The notes beneath the pieces were generated by a model. That model had not been told where the DNA came from, searched no databases, and was given only the letters and a program-made list of their open reading frames with translations. From Neocallimastix lanati (nom. inval.) (lineage: Eukaryota > Neocallimastigomycota > Neocallimastigomycetes > Neocallimastigales > Neocallimastigaceae), in contig JACVTC010000045.1 in the NCBI GenBank assembly GCA_016946835.1, forward strand, positions 404,501 to 468,500: a stretch of DNA of 64,000 nt, read 5' to 3'. Position 1 is the first letter of the stretch, and each line of letters opens with the position of its first letter. Positions 61,170-64,000 of this stretch are shown here, in pieces. The position numbers were made by a program, and so were the translations under genes.

Positions 61170-62895
61170 ATAAATATAATATATGTTTTTAATATATATT
61201 ACATTATTTTCTTTTTCTTTTTCAATATTTAAAAATAATATGCGAAATAGATTATAAATAAAATTTAGAAATAATTATCATATTTATCAGCGAAGATAAT
61301 TGACGGAATTAATAAATTGATATAAATTATTAGAAAGTACTCTTTTAAATTATATGACATTAGTGGAAAACAGAAAATCAATAAATATTAAAAAAATATA
61401 ATGTTTAGTAGGGATTGTGTTCCTATTTTATATTTATGTTTTTTTATTACAAAATATTTAATTATTTCATAAACTTCTTTAATGAAATTTTTATTATTAT
61501 TATAACATTAAATTATAAGACAATTGTATCAAATTAATATATAAAATAAAAATTTTTCATTTTTGAAAAACTTAACTTTTAGTACTTTTAGATATATTAT
61601 TTTAAGACTTTTATAAAATAATATACAAAAAAAAGTGTTTTATAATAATATTCTCACAAAAAATTAAATTTAATACTTTGAAGAATGTTAATTTTAATTT
61701 ACTTATTATTATAGTAAAAATTGATGAGTATATTTTCTACGGAAAAGAAATTTTTTTTTAAAAATTAAAATATGGAAATTTAGTATAACTTACATTTATT
61801 ACTAATGATGCATTTAAAAATTATGTTTAATTTAATATGGTTTATTCCTTTTATTATATTACAGAATGATATAAAAATAAAAAGAAAATAAATTATTATT
61901 TAAAAAATAAATTAAAAAGAAAACAAAATCTATTTTTAATTGCTTTCATTATATAATAAAATGTCTTTTGTATTTAAATTTCTTATTTTTTTTCTTTTGT
62001 AATCTTTTTGACTCAGTTAATCAATAAATATAAAAAATAATTTTTACATTAACTCAATTAATCTATTTAATTTAATGTTTTTTATTTAAATAAAAAGGAT
62101 TTTAAATAAAAAACATTTTTTTTAAATAATAATAATTATAAATTATTAATAAAGCTAGAGAGTGATTGTTAGAGACAAGATTATTATATTATTAACTTAT
62201 GTCAACCAATTATTAATCTCTAAGTAAATTAAATAATATTAAGATATAAAAATGTGAAATAAATTTAATATAAAAAATTATCTCTTCATAATAAAATATT
62301 CTTAATAAACATTTTATAATATTACCCATAGCATAAAGTGCTTTGAGCTATTATTTTTTCTAGTTTAATGTTTTCCACTTAATATTATACTTTTTACCTT
62401 TCTCAGTTATTATATAATTAAGATTAAAAAATAAAAAAAATATATATTTCTTTCGTTGAATAGATATTTTAAATTTTTTTAACTTAATATAATAAAATAT
62501 TCACTATTTTAATTTTATTACTATAAAAAATTAACATATTTTATTACGTTTTATTACAGAAATATTTAATTATTATTAATAAATTTTGATTAGAATAATA
62601 TATATTTTTAATAATTGAAATAAAATAAAGAAAAAATAATACTATTAAAAGGAATAAATATATTATTAATATTTATTATTAGCAGTAAAATATTTATTAT
62701 TAATAGTACAATATTTATTATTAGCTGTAATAATAATAATATTAGAAAAGAGATATTTTAATAATAGTAGAATTATTTAAAATTTTAATAATCTTTCTTA
62801 TTTCTCTATTTAAAGTAATCTAACCTTTATGAATCAAATTTTTACTACAGACAGTATTAATTAAATTTTATTTTAGTTTTATTTTTATTAAAATA

Positions 62896-62926
<31 letters not shown>

Positions 62927-63580
62927 ATTTTTTTACATTCCTAAGGAACAAAAGAAAATCGATAAAAAAGTATAAAAATTTAAAAATTTTCCATTTTTTA
63001 TTGTTTTTAATTCAAGACAAATAAAAATATTTCAATCCTTTAAATATATAAAAATATAAAACTTTTTTTTAACTAATTTATTTATTTATCTTTTATTTAT
63101 TAAGTATAAAGATAGGTATTCTTTTTATCTTTTTTCTTAGGAATTTAGATAAAATAAGAAGAACTATTACTATAGCCTTCATATTAAATAAAAAGGATAT
63201 TTAAATTATTAGTTAAAAAAGTTTTAATTTTTGTTATAAAGGACGATAATTTTTTATAATATACTTCATTAAAATAACTTATATAAACTGAAAATTGTTA
63301 AAATTTTTAATATTGTATATATTTATATTTAATATTATATTGTAAATAGTTTTGTTTTGAGAATACTTTAGAAATAATATTTATATTATTTTAAATTGTA
63401 AATTTCATGTTAAATATAAAAAAAAGAGAATTTAATTATATTTAAATTCAATACTAGAATCATCTTTTATCAAGACTAAAAACATATCATATTTATTAAA
63501 AAAAAAAGATATAAAAAAAAAAAAAAGACTGAACATTTAGTTAAATTTTGTATTAAAAAATATAATAATAAATAAAAGTT
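61170..63580. other. Gene-free A+T-rich stretch
   Basis: TGTTAGAGACAAGATTATTA at about 62168 resembles the copia LTR start (TGTTAGAAAC) and may mark a further LTR relic. A T-run of more than 25 lies at 62900-62926. No gene seen. The 3' end should contain the promoter of the next gene. Confidence 0.4.
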
Positions 63581-63584
63581 GATT

Positions 63585-64000
63585 ATGAATAATATAAAGT
63601 TTTTAATCCTACTACTGGTAGGATTTTTAGGTCTTAATTTAGGTATGAAATTTTATTTTTATTAATATTATTTTATATTAATATGAATAATAAGTATTTT
63701 TAATTAAAAATTATATATTTATATATTTGATTTAAATATTGAAATGTAAAGTTATAGGAGCCGATGCAGATGCAGAAGCGGATAAAGACCCAAATCCAGG
63801 AGCAGTTACAGAAGCAGATACAGATACAAAAACAGAAACCGGTACAAGTACAAGAGTAGCTGGTTTTTATTTTGTTAATGATAGTAATTACGAAAAATGT
63901 ACAAGTGATGGTAAATGTGAAGAAGTCCCTTATCCCACTAATACATCAACATGTTCACATGATACAACCGGTACTATTATTAAAACAGCAGATGGAGTAT
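63585..64000 (+). CDS. Secreted protein gene, 5' end only, two exons visible
   Basis: Exon 1 (63585-63642) encodes a signal peptide (MNNIKFLILLLVGFLGLNLG); a 115-bp intron with GTATGA..TATAG follows (63643-63757); exon 2 begins at 63758 and runs off the window. After the leader comes an Ala/Asp/Glu/Thr-rich acidic stretch (ADADAEADKDPNPG), then a Cys-containing domain (YEKCTSDGKCEEVPYPTNTS). The plan (signal-peptide exon, small phase-1 intron, Cys-rich repeats) matches the 13-exon gene on the other strand, and the two may be paralogues. Continuation is outside the window. Confidence 0.75.

Overview
The window is eukaryotic, extremely A+T-rich, with short GT..AG introns, long homopolymer and (TTTTA)n runs, and a dense load of LTR retroelements. 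Composition, the secreted cysteine-rich repeat genes and a Stealth-family gene fit best with an anaerobic gut fungus (Neocallimastigomycota). That assignment is inference; no rRNA or marker gene is present.

Positions 1-11699 hold a Ty3/gypsy chromodomain retrotransposon whose 5' LTR starts outside the window. A Mutator-like DNA transposon (52-4926) sits in that LTR with a clean 9-bp target duplication. The 12 bases ending the 5' LTR and starting the internal region are complementary to a site about 40 bp after the LTR TATA box, the signature of Tf1-type self-priming. From 11705 to 27189 lies a mosaic of solo LTRs (families here called A, B and D), several with readable 5-bp target duplications. 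At three places a second LTR sits exactly behind a first with the same 5-mer on both its sides. The mosaic also holds a worn gypsy fossil (16560-20070), a close tRNA-Ser(UGA)/tRNA-Cys(GCA) pair (23070-23238) and a decayed duplicate of that pair (21184-21312).

Positions 27190-32900 are gene-poor: three tRNA-like repeats, copia and gypsy LTR relics, and an eroded Mutator transposase piece. Host genes follow, all on the minus strand: a four-exon 97-residue acidic coiled-coil protein (32923-33676), an 865-residue protein with two Stealth modules (35983-38580), a 63-residue membrane protein (41373-41564) and a 13-exon secreted cysteine-rich gene built from a duplicated five-exon block (43212-49458).

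Positions 51716-57138 hold a visibly more G+C-rich, broken gypsy-type fossil whose end repeats face each other. A decayed BAR-like host pseudogene (59319-60066) and Ty1/copia relics (60376-61165) follow. The window ends inside another secreted protein gene on the plus strand (63585 onward), with the same plan of a short signal-peptide exon before a small intron. The host genes do not form an obvious pathway; the secreted proteins and the Stealth protein would all pass through the secretory route.
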